This document shows positions 23,945 through 35,722 of a stretch of 64,000 nt of DNA, in pieces. Numbering within the stretch: the first letter of the stretch is position 1; every line of letters begins with the position of its first letter. A program made the position numbers and the translations under genes. The notes beneath the pieces are model-generated. The model was not told the DNA's origin and made no database searches. It saw nothing but the letters and a program-made list of their open reading frames with translations. Location of the stretch: assembly GCA_000934385.1 (NCBI GenBank), contig KN880434.1, forward strand, positions 1 through 64,000, read 5' to 3'. This DNA is from Cylindrobasidium torrendii FP15055 ss-10 (taxonomy: Eukaryota > Basidiomycota > Agaricomycetes > Agaricales > Physalacriaceae).

Positions 23945-25780
23945 TCAGAGGCTCCACCCATTTGACCACGCCTCCTTCCCCTTGACCCAGGTGCGCAGAG
24001 GGAAGCCGTGCTTGTCGAAGACGACCAGGTCTGCGTCTGCGCCAGGCCGCAGTGAGCCTTTCCTGTTTTCGATTCCCAAGCATCTAGATAGTCTAGTCAG
24101 CCCCTCTCATCCCCATGCATTGCACAAGATGGACTAACTTTGCGGGATTCAATGTCGCGCATTTCAACGCATCGCCGAACGAACACCCAGTGAATTTGAC
24201 GAAATTGCGCACACACTTGTCAAGGGTGACAACAGAACCTGCAAGGGTATCCGTACCCTCTAGATAGAGCTTGTCGCCCTCTTTGACGAAGCGCTTTCCG
24301 TCTCGCCACTCGTGGGTGCCATCCTTTAAATGGGGGTCCAAGATCTTCATGGCTACAATTCTGTCAGTGATCACAGCTATTGAACGCAGTTGGGCAAGAG
24401 ATGTACCATCCGTGATGAGGATACATCCCTCAGGGAAAGCCGAATACGCCAGGCGCACTGAATTTGGATGCGAGTGTATGCCGTCCACAATGAGCTCATA
24501 AAACGGGCGCTGAAAGTCCTTTGATACCGACATCGTCTCGGTGCGCTTCAGAGGTGTCTGTGGTGGCGTGTCCATCTCGTGGAAAGCCTCGGACCCTGGT
24601 GGAGGAGACGCGAAGGCGCCAAGGGAGCGTGAAGCAGCTGCCGTAGTGGGGGACTGAGCGCCAGAGTATATCCCATGCCCAACAATAGGCTCGAAACTGG
24701 AAGTTAGGTGTGGTGATGCGCCGAGAAGCCCAATAATAGAGGGATCACGATGGTGTAGTTGAGGCATAGCATTGAAGAGATGTGTAATAAGGCGCGCGCC
24801 GTTGCGGACAGCCAGAGCTGCAGTGTCTGAATGCGCGATACTGCGTCACAATGTGAATCAAGGGTACATGGACGTACAACCAAGAGTTACCTGTGTCCAA
24901 TGGAGTAGACGACGCCTCGTTTGTCGAGCTCTGCAACGGCGCCCATGACCCCGTCTACCTCTGGAGCTGCCGTGATGATGCGCACACCGACATCTGACGA
25001 GTGACCATAGCTTTCGAGCCATGTCTTCGTGTCCACGAGGTTGGCTGCACCGTAGAGTTCCTCAAAGGACTTGAAACCCTCAGGTGCTGTTTGTAGGAAT
25101 GAAGGTGCATGGGCGCCGCGCTTGGCCATATCAATGAAAGGACCTTCTGCATGCCAGCCAAGAACGCAGGCCGAACCTGGCGCGGAGACCGGCCGCAGGA
25201 GGCGGAGGAGAGTTGGATATAACGCCTTTTCTTGAGTCTGGCCATCAAGATCAGCGACGAAACAGACATTTATAGCCAGGGTGCCATACGATAGTGGTAG
25301 GTACAAACCTGTGGAGAGCGAAAGTCAGCACGCAGCCAGGGGACAGAACAATGGACGACTCACGAGGTGACTCCCGTTTCGACAATCTTGCGTGCGACGT
25401 CTCCCAGACCGTCCGAATATGCCTTCTCGTCGCCATCGAAAATAGAGAAATCGAAGCTATATGCACCATTGATTTGGATATCTATGAGGCCGGGGCTTGC
25501 GCGAGGGTTTCAGCTTTGCCAGATAGCTGCATGCCGATACGCATACCTCAAGATATTCCCACCAAGGTCGACCAGCGAGGTAGGTCTCTCTTTCCTGGCA
25601 AAGAAGGTTGCCTGCACACCTCAAAGTCAAACGAACGAACGAGATACAACATTCACACCAACTTACCTGGGCATCCAGAATGACACCCTTTTCTTGATCA
25701 ATCCAAAGATCCTTCTCGGCGAGTGTTCCGTCCTCCTGGAAGAGTAAACAATTTGTGAAGCAGACAAGTCCGTTGGACAT
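23945..25780 (-). CDS. N-acetylglucosamine-6-phosphate deacetylase
   Basis: This amidohydrolase (NagA/DAC1/NAG2 type) removes acetate from GlcNAc-6-phosphate in chitin-sugar catabolism. The start MSNGLVCFTNCLLFQEDG is at 25780. Family landmarks after splicing are SPGLIDIQINGAY, TSLVPTIVT, LGWHAEGPFID (metal-site Glu), YSIGHS, LITHLFNAMPQLHHRDPSIIGLLG, LIVDGIHSHP, CILITDAM and ATLNPAKCLGIENRKGSLRPGADAD. The protein ends GNGW-like at NGWSL. Between the HLFNAMP and VDGIHSHP motifs lies a ~60-residue Ser/Pro/Thr-rich insertion (around 24520-24690) not seen in bacterial NagA; it is likely a surface loop. About six exons. No other GlcNAc catabolic gene is in the window. Confidence 0.93.
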
Positions 25781-26032
25781 GGTGGGAAGACAGAAAGATG
25801 TTACGGAGTCTAATGGAACGGACAGCGTGCTTTTATAGATCTTGTGGTTTTCTAGCCCGAGTGGGTATGACCGCGGCCTGGGAGAGATGCAGCCACATGC
25901 TCGCGCAACAAGGAATACAGATGTACAGATGCGGCTGTCTGGTTCGCCGAAGGTATGTCAGTCACAAACGTGCATGGGCCAATCAATGTCAAGCAGTCTA
26001 CGATAGCATTTGCCAAAGAGGCCGAGATTATA

Positions 26033-27037
26033 CTATGGCAATTTGCCATACTTGCGCAGTATCCTATCCTCAACATCCTCTCCCACCCACTTGTATAGCC
26101 CATTTGAGAATGCCAAGTTATCCGCTTCAGCCTTGTATAGCTTTTGGTAGTCTTGGGGTTGCCCAGCTTGGGGCATCGCACCACCACCGAATGGAGAGGC
26201 TGAAAGTGTGTCTGCAGCAGCTACAACAAGATTTAGATGATGGTGGAACGAAACAAAGCGGATGGACGCACAATTGTCGCCACCCAGGATGATGCGGTAC
26301 AGGCCATTCAGGCCGAAGAAGTTCAAAAAGTACCACGAAAGAGAGGAGACCCATCGCACATCCATGTCCGGAGTCTCAATTCCGCGCTGCAGCATTTGCT
26401 TAAAGCCAAGGGTAAGTGGGAATGGGAGCTTGACTAAGCGCTGTTAACATATGGATGGATGGCTGCCAAAAGTGTACACGCACTGAGGACAAAGCCTTGG
26501 AAGAAGAAATTAATCCACCCCATTATCACCATTTGCGGGACCATCATGACCATTTGCGTCTTCATGCCTGCCATCATGCCATCCATGGCCGCGGGATCTG
26601 TGAGAGGGTTTGGTGGAGCGCCGGACGTTTCTTTTCCGCCATCCTTGAGATACGCGCCAGATTGGAATGCGTCAGAAAGGTGCTTTGAAATGGACTGGTA
26701 AAGGTTTGGTGGAATAGGCGAATTTGCAGACGTCGCGCGGATGATGGCTGACCGCGTCAATGCGCGTCTAGAGGATATAAGGGAGGAGTGACAAGGCGAT
26801 TCGAGTGAACGGCGCACTGTTCTCTAATGGCAGCGCGAGGAAGCTTCTTGGGCTGACTTTGAAGGAGTTGGACAACGTAGTGGCGGAGAATGCCAACTAG
26901 AATCTATCTGGAATAAGACCGAAAAGCGTATGCCCTTCAGACACGCGACGCACCATAACGACCGTGATAGGGAACAGAACCCAGTCCCGTATTTGTGGGT
27001 CCAAATACAGCGAGCCGCTGGACAGTGAGCTTGTCAT
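26033..27037 (-). CDS. EMC3: ER membrane protein complex subunit 3 (EMC3)
   Basis: EMC3 is the Oxa1-superfamily core subunit of the EMC insertase in the ER membrane. Exon 1 begins MTSSLSSGSLYLDPQIRDWV and ends PITVVM; a 50-nt intron joins it to ILVGILRHYVVQLLQSQPKK, the classic EMC3 N-terminal helix and basic loop. Then follow the cytosolic coiled region, TDPAAMDGMMAGMKTQMVMM (Met-rich helix) and MVIMGWINFFFQGFVL. SLSWYFLNFFGLNGLYRIIL is the last membrane segment, and the end is EDVEDRILRKYGKLP. The Met-rich helix typical of membrane insertases is well preserved. Start 27037 is 90 bp from the VTI1 start on the other strand. Confidence 0.93.
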
Positions 27038-27127
27038 GGTTCGTGTCCTAAAGATGCCTGCCGGGCCTTGTGACGCGAATTCGACTTGATCACGAATGAG
27101 TTCATCTTACTTTGTCCTCTATCCACC

Positions 27128-27972
27128 ATGGACTCTTCGCCAACCGCGCTCTTCGACTCGTACGAGCAGGATTACAAGGAGCTCGTCGAAGGGCTTCGGC
27201 TGAAACTCGACGAATCTGCTGCAGAGTCCCAAGATGCAGGTGCGTGGCTACATTCTTTACCAAGTCCAATGCCTAACTCTACCCCGCATACAGAAGCCCG
27301 CAAAGCAACACTCAGGCGTGCGGATCTCGAGCTCGACGAGGCAGACGAGATGGTCTCCCAGATGGACATCGAAATTCAAGGGATTCCGCAAAGTATACGC
27401 CCGCAGTATCAGGCCCGCCTGCGTGAAGCCAAATCGGACTTGGCGAAATACAAGAAGCTGCACAAAGACGCAAACCAGAGCATCTCGCGCGCAACGTTAC
27501 TTTCCTCGTCCGGAGGTCAGGCATTCAGCTCTGACGAGCCGTATGGTGTCAGCGACCGTTCGCGGCTCCTTGCTGGCGCAAACGTACTCGAGGATGGCTC
27601 GCGGAGACTTCACGAGTCGCAACGTCTTGCACTCGAAACTGAGGAACAGGGCTCCGGCATATTGTCCAACCTCCGCATGCAGCGCGAACAGATTGAGCAT
27701 TCGCGCGAGACAGTGCGTATCATTCTCACTCTCAACACTATCACTGACAACTTCCTTGCAGATTTCAAGAGCAGGGGGATCCATCGACAGAGCAACCAAT
27801 ACCTTGAAAACCATGATTCGCAGGTTATTCACATTGCGCTACGTTTTTCGAGCACTTTATGCTCACAGTCATCTTGAATCACAGGGCCTGGCAGCAGAAA
27901 TTCGTGACCGCCGCAATCATTGCTGTTCTCATCATCCTCATCATTGTGATTCTTTGGGAAAAGCTCAGCTAG
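27128..27972 (+). CDS. VTI1: v-SNARE VTI1
   Basis: VTI1 is the Qb-SNARE of Golgi, endosome and vacuole traffic. The start is MDSSPTALFDSYEQDYKELV with the N-terminal three-helix bundle typical of the family. After an intron come EARKATLRRADLELDEADEMVSQMDIEI and YQARLREAKSDLAKYKKL. The SNARE motif reads ESQRLALETEEQGSGILSNLRMQREQIEHSRET, then ISRAGGSIDRATNTLKTMIRR. The tail anchor is KFVTAAIIAVLIILIIVILWEKLS, ending at 27972. The central Gln layer falls in LRMQREQ. Four exons. Length (about 220 residues) is normal. Confidence 0.94.
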
Positions 27973-28181
27973 TGAACGAACCTACATACCCATCTTTACC
28001 TAAGTTAGATCCTCTAAATTCACCGGACATCGATAGCGGAATATTGATTATAATGTAGCCAAATGTTATACAGTGTAGTATTGCAGTACCACGGCATCGA
28101 AAAAGAGCTGGAGTTTGATAAACAGAACTGGAAGCTGTAAAGAAGAGTGTCCTGTCCATCATTATCCGGTCGTCCAAATTG

Positions 28182-30004
28182 CTACATAGCATATCCTCCA
28201 GCACCTCCGCCGTAACCAGTATGGTTTGAGTACTGAGTTTGTTGTCCCTGCTGTGCGCCGTACGCACCATAATAGTCATCTTGACGCCCCGTGTCATAGC
28301 CCGTGAACTGTTGTCGTGACGAGCGACGTCCACTCGGCGTTGTTGTCGCAGCCCGGCCCTGATATACGTCGTATGGGTCATATTGGGGCGCCGGCGTGGA
28401 CGACGAGTAGCCTGAGGGCGGGGGCGCAGTGCCTGGCCGGTCAATGCCAAGCTGCGACTGGGAGCCTTGCGCGAAGGGTGCAGCGGACAATGCGAGATGA
28501 GCCGTGCTCTCATTATCGTCTTCATACAGGCCCTGAGGGGGATAGTTGTAAAGCGACTCTTCGTGCATATTGCCTTGCGAAGGATTAAAGTGCGGGTACG
28601 AGCCGGGATTCTGATATGTTGCAGCTGGATTGTAGGCTGGCATGGGAGGAGGGTATTCACTCTTGTTGTCAGAATAATAGTAATTGTTGTCGTTGGTGAA
28701 GGTACTGGGCGGCGGCCCGCGAGATCTTAAGGACGCCCTGTCATCGAAGTCGTCTTCAACGGAGAGGTTAGGTAAGGTGGGTTGCGGCAGTGGCTGCCCG
28801 ACAAGTTCGCCCTTCTTGTTCTTCAGATGGGAGTAGTCTCCCATGGCCTCCTTCTGGGCAAATTTACTAGCTTCGGCCAGTCGTTGCTTCTGACGACGCT
28901 TGATGACTGTATCGATGCGCTGTGTGCGTTCAGAACTCGGAACTCTTGCGATGCATCGGAAAACTCACCTTGTCGACCTTGTGACAGCAGTACTCCTTCA
29001 AATTACCACGTATATGGCAGAGTAGTGGTACATAGCATAATCCAGCGACGATGAGGAGGAGTAGGGATCCGAAAAAGACCAAGACCGTGAAGAACGTGGA
29101 CAGGGTGATGCCAGTTGTCGAGGCGGAATTGCCGATGAAGTATTTAGTTACATCGTACCATGGCCCGTCATCCACGTGGACAAGGTAAACGGCATATAAC
29201 GTGAGAGCGTTGATGGTTTGACGGGGACCGTCCGCTAGGAGCACACGCTTCCAACCTATGAAAACTGTGTGAGCAACACGACGCCGTTTGATAGCAACGG
29301 TCTCGACCGACTCTTGAAAGTAAAGAACACGAAGAATGCAAAGTCATCGCTGGTCTTAGTAGAGTTGCTGATGTGGTCGAAAAAGCAGAAGTGCGGATAC
29401 GAGCCTGCCCAACCATCAGAACGAACAAAGAGAACAGGGCTATGGCGTACGGATGGAATAGTAGTTGTTAGCCTGGATATTCGTGAAGGCGTAAGAAATA
29501 TCTCGGCTGGCGACGATCTTCTTGGCCTTGTACGATTCATAACCGAGCTGAGGAGAATTAAGCGGCGTTGATGGGAGTAACGCACGGGACGTACGAGGAG
29601 GAAGGAAAAGATAATACATCCAACGAATAGCCATTTTCCGGTCTGGAAAGGGATGGTAATGCAACCAAGATCCTCGCAATTATTGAAAATCTCGTTTGAC
29701 CAAGTGGTAGACGATAACATGGTTGTGGCGGTATAAATGTCGACAATGTACACGGCAAATGATTTCAGGACGATAAGGTAAAGCCAGAAATACCTGCCAA
29801 AATGTGAGCCGATACCTCTGGGCTGTAGAAGAACCAGTAACGCACTTTAGACGCATGAAGCATCCATTGTCTACGAATTCTCGGGTGTCTACGAAGTCGA
29901 ACTGCGGCCGCAACGTCAACGACAACACTAAGCTCGGCGGGCATGTCACGCACTTTGTGGTCGGGAACGATTTCACGTTTCCACTTTGGTCCAGAAAAGC
30001 ACAT
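28182..30004 (-). CDS. Fungal Kch1/Kch2-type potassium channel
   Basis: This is a member of the fungus-specific KCH family (yeast Kch1 and Prm6), plasma-membrane proteins giving low-affinity K+ influx that supports Ca2+ signalling during pheromone response. The start MCFSGPKWKREIVPDHK splices to FDFVDTREFVDNGCFMRLK, matching the family N-terminal DHKFDFI...C pattern. Membrane segments follow: LYLIVLKSFAVYIVDIYTA, WLFVGCIIFSFLLL and ITLSTFFTVLVFFGSLLLLIVAGL, with the conserved SYPHFCFFDHISNSTK loop. The tail from YCCHKVDKRIDTVIKRR onward is long, cytosolic and rich in Tyr, Gln, Pro and Gly (for example ending GYGGGAGGYAM). About nine exons. Divergent from DRG1 across 317 bp. Confidence 0.85.
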
Positions 30005-30321
30005 TTTTCTGCTGGTTCAAGGGCTACGGCGGTGATAGCGTGATGGGGTCTCGAGACTCAAGGGCGAGCCAGTCGCATCTAAAGGGCCAAAAGGAGTGCG
30101 ACGTTGCCGGAGGGGCGGTGAGGTACGACGAGAGGTCGAAAAGAATGGCTAGGAGAGCACGAACGCTGACGCCGAGAGCAGAGGGAGTTGGAGGAACGTA
30201 GTAGGCAAACAATGGCAACAGCGCGGACGTTGCCGAGCGCTTGCCCGGCAGATGGCAACCAATTGGATTCTGGCTGCGGCAATCAAACACCTCTTTGCAA
30301 GTAACCACTATCTAAAGCACA

Positions 30322-31959
30322 ATGACGACAGTACAAAAAATCAAGGTGTGCAACAATGGACGCTTTGACTGCCGCTTGAATTTACGCTCTACCAGGAAAT
30401 CGAAGATGAGATGGTGCGCCATCTTAACAGTCATACTCATCTAACACTGTCTAATGCCTTGCACAGAACAAAAGTTTGTTGATCCTCCGACATAGTGGAC
30501 AGCGACTTACCTGACCGAGGATAGCCCAAAAGAACAAGGCCACGAGCTACCATCTCGGACAGCTCAAGGCCAAGCTTGCAAAATTAAAGCGCGAGCTTAT
30601 TGCCCCATCCAGTGGAGGTGGAGGTGGTGGAGGTGTTGGATTCGATGTAGCTCGGTGTGTATCTAAAGTTTCTTGCCAGCCCCAGCTTTCTGAATTTCAC
30701 CAGAACTGGTATAGCATCCGTTGGATTCGTTGGATTCCCTTCAGTAGGCAAAGTACGATTTGAACCAGGGCCCTTGAGCATTTCTCACGCATGATGCAGT
30801 CAACACTAATGTCCAAGCTTACTGGAACGCACTCGGAAACCTCAGCAATTGACTTTACGACACTGACTACTGTCCCTGGAACAGTGAAAGTCCATGGGGC
30901 ACCGATTCAAATTTTGGATCTGCGTATGTTGAGCAATGGTACCCCAGATTTAGTTTAACGTTTGACCAGCTGGTATCATCGAGGGAGCTGTCGATGGCCG
31001 TGGTAGAGGTCGACAAGGTAGGTTTCATAACATCCATTCAAAACTGCTTTTGACATATCTGCAGTCATCGCCGGTAAGTTCCCGCGTTGTACACTCATAC
31101 GCATACTAAAGGACCAAAGTCGCGCGCACTTGCAATCTCATATTCATTGTTCTGGACGTGCTGAAGCCTCTCGGTGACAAGACAATCATCGAGAGTGAAC
31201 TGGAAGGATTTGGTATTCGTCTGAATAAGCGACCACCAGCCATCCTCGTGCGAAGGAAAGAAAAGGGCGGCATTGCCATCACCAACACCGTTCCCCTCAC
31301 CAACATCGACCACGACGAAATCAAAGCCATTCTCAGTGAATACAAGATCAACAACGCAGACATTGCTATTCGAGAACCAAATGCAACTGCTGATGATCTA
31401 GTGGATGTTATTGAGGGAAATCGGTGCGTGACTCGCGTTGCAAATACGACTGCTCAACATCCCCCAGGGTATACATCCCAGCACTATACATCTTGAACAA
31501 AATCGATGCAATCTCTATAGAAGAGCTCGATCTACTATACAAAATCCCCATGTCTGTTCCAGTGTCATCCCGGGAGTGGATGAACATCGACGAACTCATC
31601 GACGTTATGTGGCAAACACTCAACCTCGTCCGCGTGTATACAAAACCTCGGGGTCTGGCGCCTGATTATTCATCGCCAGTCGTATTGCGGCGCGGCAAAT
31701 GCACTATCGAAGACTTCTGCAACTCCATCCACAAGGAAATTGCGAAGCAAACAAAATAGTGAGTCCCGTTGAGGTTGACCTCCGAATCCAGAGACTAAAC
31801 GACGACAGTGCTATTGTGTGGGGTGCCAGCGCAAAGCATGCAAGAGGGCAGAAGGTGGGAATGGACCACGTTCTGGAGGATGAAGATGGTAAGAAATCAT
31901 CACAATGTACATCTCGTCCGCTGATGTCTTTTGTAGTTGTGCACATTTCAAAAAAGTAG
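30322..31959 (+). CDS. RBG1: Developmentally regulated GTP-binding protein 1 (DRG1/Rbg1)
   Basis: DRG1/Rbg1 is an Obg-HflX-superfamily GTPase that binds translating ribosomes. The spliced start is [36 protein letters not shown], joining DRG1-type landmarks only if a 7-nt exon (30467-30473) is used. Then come ELIAPSS, a Gly run and FDVAR; G1 GFPSVGKST split by an intron; G2 [10 protein letters not shown]3 [33 protein letters not shown]4 LNKID and the TGS end VVHISKK. The [15 protein letters not shown] and [18 protein letters not shown] stretches separate it from DRG2. The segment before G1 reads [10 protein letters not shown] where the family normally has TGDARVGFVG. Ten or more exons. Confidence 0.93.
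30467..30473 (+). other. 7-nt micro-exon of DRG1
   Basis: The bases AACAAAA lie between two candidate introns, 30414-30466 (53 nt) and 30474-30524 (51 nt). Including them gives the EMNKTQKNKAT segment, which matches the EMARTQKNKAT of animal DRG1. Skipping them breaks the frame. The upstream intron has CTAAC- and CTAAT-type branch points and a CAG acceptor. Confidence 0.7.
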
Positions 31960-32255
31960 GTGCAGAATCACAGCGTGTAATCATATCCGTCTGTAGCCTT
32001 AGTACATGATGTGTACAGTTAGCCCTGCTTGCTTTTATCTGTCGATTAAATATGTACAATCTGGCGCTTGCCGAGATATCTTATTGACCGGTTTCACCTT
32101 GCATTTGGTGCGTATGTTGCTCCAAATTGGGGATTGAGGGAGACAACGCAGCTTGTGGAATCCTGGAGTCTTTGGATTTCTCTCACAGTCACGATCATGT
32201 GTGTGTGTGACTTCTGTGACCGAGACTTGCTCGCCTCGCACCACCGCGTCCAGAT

Positions 32256-32758
32256 ATGACTTCCCCACGCGTCAATGGAATCATTATGCAGAATCACATC
32301 AATAGCAGTGTTCGACTGCCTTGCAAAATCCTGCGGGTCCGTTGTCAAATATTGGACCTCCGTCCAACTGAACCTAGTCTCGCAGATGAAGGACTCAATG
32401 ACCGCCGAAGTTCAAACATCCGACCTACAAACGGTCACCGTCAAGTTCAACAGCCCGGTGCGCAATCTGGACGCGCGTATTCAGCGTATTAATGCGTCTT
32501 CCAGGGCTCCATGAACATGGAAGACCACCTCTACTGCGAAGTCATTGGCAAGGTGAAAGACGCGTCCACCATCAGCCTGCAGAACACTTTACCCATGAGT
32601 CTCGGGCAAAGAACTGAACCTGGTACGTCTGGCCTACTCTCTTGATAGCGTTGCACTCATGCAACACAGACTGGGGCGTTATAAACAAATGCATCGAAAT
32701 CAGCCATGATGCCAAGTTCCATGAGCGTCTATTCTGTTCACCCAGCGACGCGTCCTGA
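32256..32758 (+). CDS. RFA3: Replication protein A subunit 3 (RPA14-like)
   Basis: This is the small OB-fold subunit of the heterotrimeric ssDNA-binding protein RPA. The start MTSPRVNGIIMQNHINSSVRLPCKILR resembles the RVNxxx...VRLxGKV opening of Rpa3. After an intron, TAEVQTSDLQTVTVKFNSP supplies the middle strands. Another intron leads to MNMEDHLYCEVIGKVKDASTI and, after a third intron, PDWGVINKCIEISHDAKFHERLF, the C-terminal helix that builds the RPA trimer. About 110 residues, four exons, normal for the family. Family sequence conservation is low, so the call rests on overall pattern and size. Confidence 0.8.
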
Positions 32759-32977
32759 ATATTACTGTATCCTCCTAATTGCGCGTAATATATTGCGTAT
32801 CATTGAATGAAAATACACAAAGTGTATCCTGTGGGTCAATATCGCCAGCCACCTCCACCACGGCCAAAATGTGTACTGCCAACTGCAACCGACACACCAT
32901 TATCTCGACTCGATCAGCTGACAGGGTTCAAAGTGATATATACATGCATCAATGACCCGCCTTACCGTCTTTCCGCC

Positions 32978-35609
32978 ATGAGCGAGGCTGCGAGAACGAC
33001 TGCCAGACCAATTCAAAGTTGTTTCCAATGTACGGCAATCCCATTGTTTAGCTCGTATGTGACTGATATTGCGGACCAGGCCGCAAACGCAAAATCAAAT
33101 GCAATAGAACATATCCTTGTGCCCCGTGTGTGTTGAGAGGAGAAGGTGAGTATACGGTGCCGCGACTCCGTCCTTTGAGTTACCATTTGGCAGGCGGGAA
33201 GTGTCGGGAAGTCGATAAGAATATTGCCTTGTATGTGGTCAGAGCGGCTCGACGGGTCTCTCTTGCTGACTACAGGATAGGTCGACCAAGTCTACAACGG
33301 AAACACTAGAGGATGTCCTGCATAGAGTCGCTGCGCTCGAGTCTATTGTTACCGAGTTATCCCGGAAAGTTGCGAATGGCCAAGAGGGCTCGACAGCATC
33401 GTCGTCGTCTACAGCGAGCCAGGTCAACTCAGACGACAAGCCCCGCATCCGATATGCATACGGTGCTACATCAACCCATGAAGATGTCGCAATGATGCTC
33501 GAGGTGAGACGCCATGCCGCCTCTTTCCAGAACTAACTTCACAAAATTCAAGGACTTTGCCATGGGCCATCGAATAAACCAAACACGGGCTTCCATAGAA
33601 TACGAGACATCTTTGGATGCTGGTCCGTCGTCTTCCACCATCAAGTCTCACCGACATCCTCTTGTATTGCTGGTCGATCAAGCCACAGACCCCCTCGAGC
33701 GCATTGTTAGCATGCTTCCAGACGAACGCCAATCCCAAGCGCTTGCGCAGTTCTACTTCGACCAACTAGAATGGTATAGCAAAATATTGCATGCTCCCAT
33801 GTTTATGAGAGACTTGGCTACCCTGTACACAAAGCGTGACTCTGGAGATGCACAGACAATGCGTGCCAGCTTCATTGGTGTAGCGTTCATGGTATTTTGT
33901 CTGTCTTTCCACTTGATCGACTCGAATTTGTGTCAAGAACTGGGAATCGAACTACAAACCGCTATCGACTTATCGGGAGCCATGTATTCAGCGGCGCAGG
34001 CTTGCATTCATTGGGACGATTACATGGCTGTCCATACAGTCGAAAATCTGCAGTGCATACTGTGAGTACACTCTGTCATTTGTTTACCCTGACTGAATTG
34101 AACGCACTAGCTTAATGGCAGTATATCAGCAGAACTGCGATGAATCCGAGTCAGACCTTCACAGCTACAGAACACCCTCACATACTAACGAGAAGCGGAC
34201 AGTACGCATTGGGCTCTAATGGGCTCTGCAATTAAAGTGAATATTCAAGGACATTCGCCTGTGTCAGAATACAATCTTACCCAATTGACAGATTGCACAG
34301 AATCTCGGCCTTTCACGTCTTGGTTCTGAGTCAGACGGCAGGACGTTTAACGACAGCTGGAAGTCAGTGGTAAAGCGAGAGATCGCTCGAAGAGTATGGT
34401 GGGGTCTGGTATGTACCAACGACACTGACTTGGTTTATATGGCCTCATCCAACATAGGTCATCACCGACTGGTCGCATGCTGCCTCTCACAACGGCACGT
34501 ATGCCATACACCCCTCGCAAAACCATACTGCACTACCTGCGAACATTAACGACTCCGATCTCGTCGACGGTCAGCCGCTTAGAGCCCGACCGCCTCAGGA
34601 ATATACAGAGATGACATTCGCGCTCGCAAGACTTCGGTTCGTACATCTGTATCGGGAAATTGTGGACGAGATGAACTCACCGGTTGGGACCGGATACAAT
34701 TTCGTGGTGGAAATGGATTCCAGAATCGAGGAAACGTTGTCGGAAGTGCCCTCTTTCTTTGTGCTGAACAGCACCGACACCCCTCGCTTGAGCAACGTCA
34801 AATCTATGGAAGTCACGATGTGCATGATCATGGGCGAAACTCGGCGCTTGCGTCTTCATCGACCATTCCTCTTTCGCGGGTATAGAGATAAGAAATATGT
34901 AAGCAGGCGCCTACATGTTCCCAGCCGGGGCTAATTTGACAGACTAACTCACGCCATCAATGCATTGAGAGTGCACATAACATCCTCAACCACCTAAAAC
35001 TCGACACTGGGCGGTCGGCGGTGCTGTTGAAATTATGGATCGTTATGTTCTATGGTTTCGCGGCTGCTGTCGTCTTGTTTATAGATCTATGCCATATGCG
35101 GGCCGTAGCAGATCTAGAGGGGGAGGACGACATGGAGAAACAAAGAGGGGAGTTGAGAAAGGCTTTGGACCTATTCAAGGCGACAGAACAGACCTCCATC
35201 GTATCTCGAAATGCCATAGCGCTCTTGGAAGGTTTGCTTGGTCAGTAGTCTTTCTCCTTTTTTGTGATGTGCTCATATTTTCGTAGTTGCAGAACTGGAG
35301 CTCCCTATTCAAACACCCTCTCGCAAGCGTACGCGATATGAAGATGAGGACGCGCCGGAGCCTGAGGGACCCTTCAAACGGATAGTCAAACGGTGTTTAT
35401 TTGAGGCATCGCAGAACACAGCTCCTATAGCCTCGAGCTCCGTGTATTCCTCCCCGCCCCAGACGGACATTTTTGCAGATGGTGCCCATTCGCTCTGGAA
35501 CTTACGAGACGAGGGTTTGTTCACAGGCCCGGCCATTGATGATACATCAATGGTCGACCTGGCAGGCTTACTATACAATGACTATGGTTGGGGTGAAGGG
35601 ACTTTCTAG
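32978..35609 (+). CDS. Zn(2)Cys(6) transcription factor with fungal-specific regulatory domain
   Basis: This is a binuclear zinc-cluster DNA-binding regulator. The start MSEAARTTARPIQ leads to CFQC; the codon of the second Cys is split by an intron. The cluster then reads RKRKIKC, NRTYPC, APC and, after another intron, VLRGEGGKC, giving a complete CX2CX6CX5CX2CX8C cluster. A short coiled linker follows (EDVLHRVAALESIVTELSRKV). The middle homology region is PLERIVSMLPDERQSQALAQFYFDQLEWYSKILHAPMF, then a Fungal_trans-type helical part with RRVWWGLVxxD-like IARRVWWGL. The C-terminus is acidic with aromatic residues and ends YNDYGWGEGTF. Target genes cannot be inferred. It is convergent with the sirtuin, 113 bp between stops. 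Confidence 0.85.
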
Positions 35610-35722
35610 CTCGGATGTACATACAAACGAATCTTTGGGTCGGTGTAAGAGGAAGAGATGTCTTGTACACCGTAGCTCGACGCAAAGATTATACACACAG
35701 AGGATAGATGAAATTTATAAAA

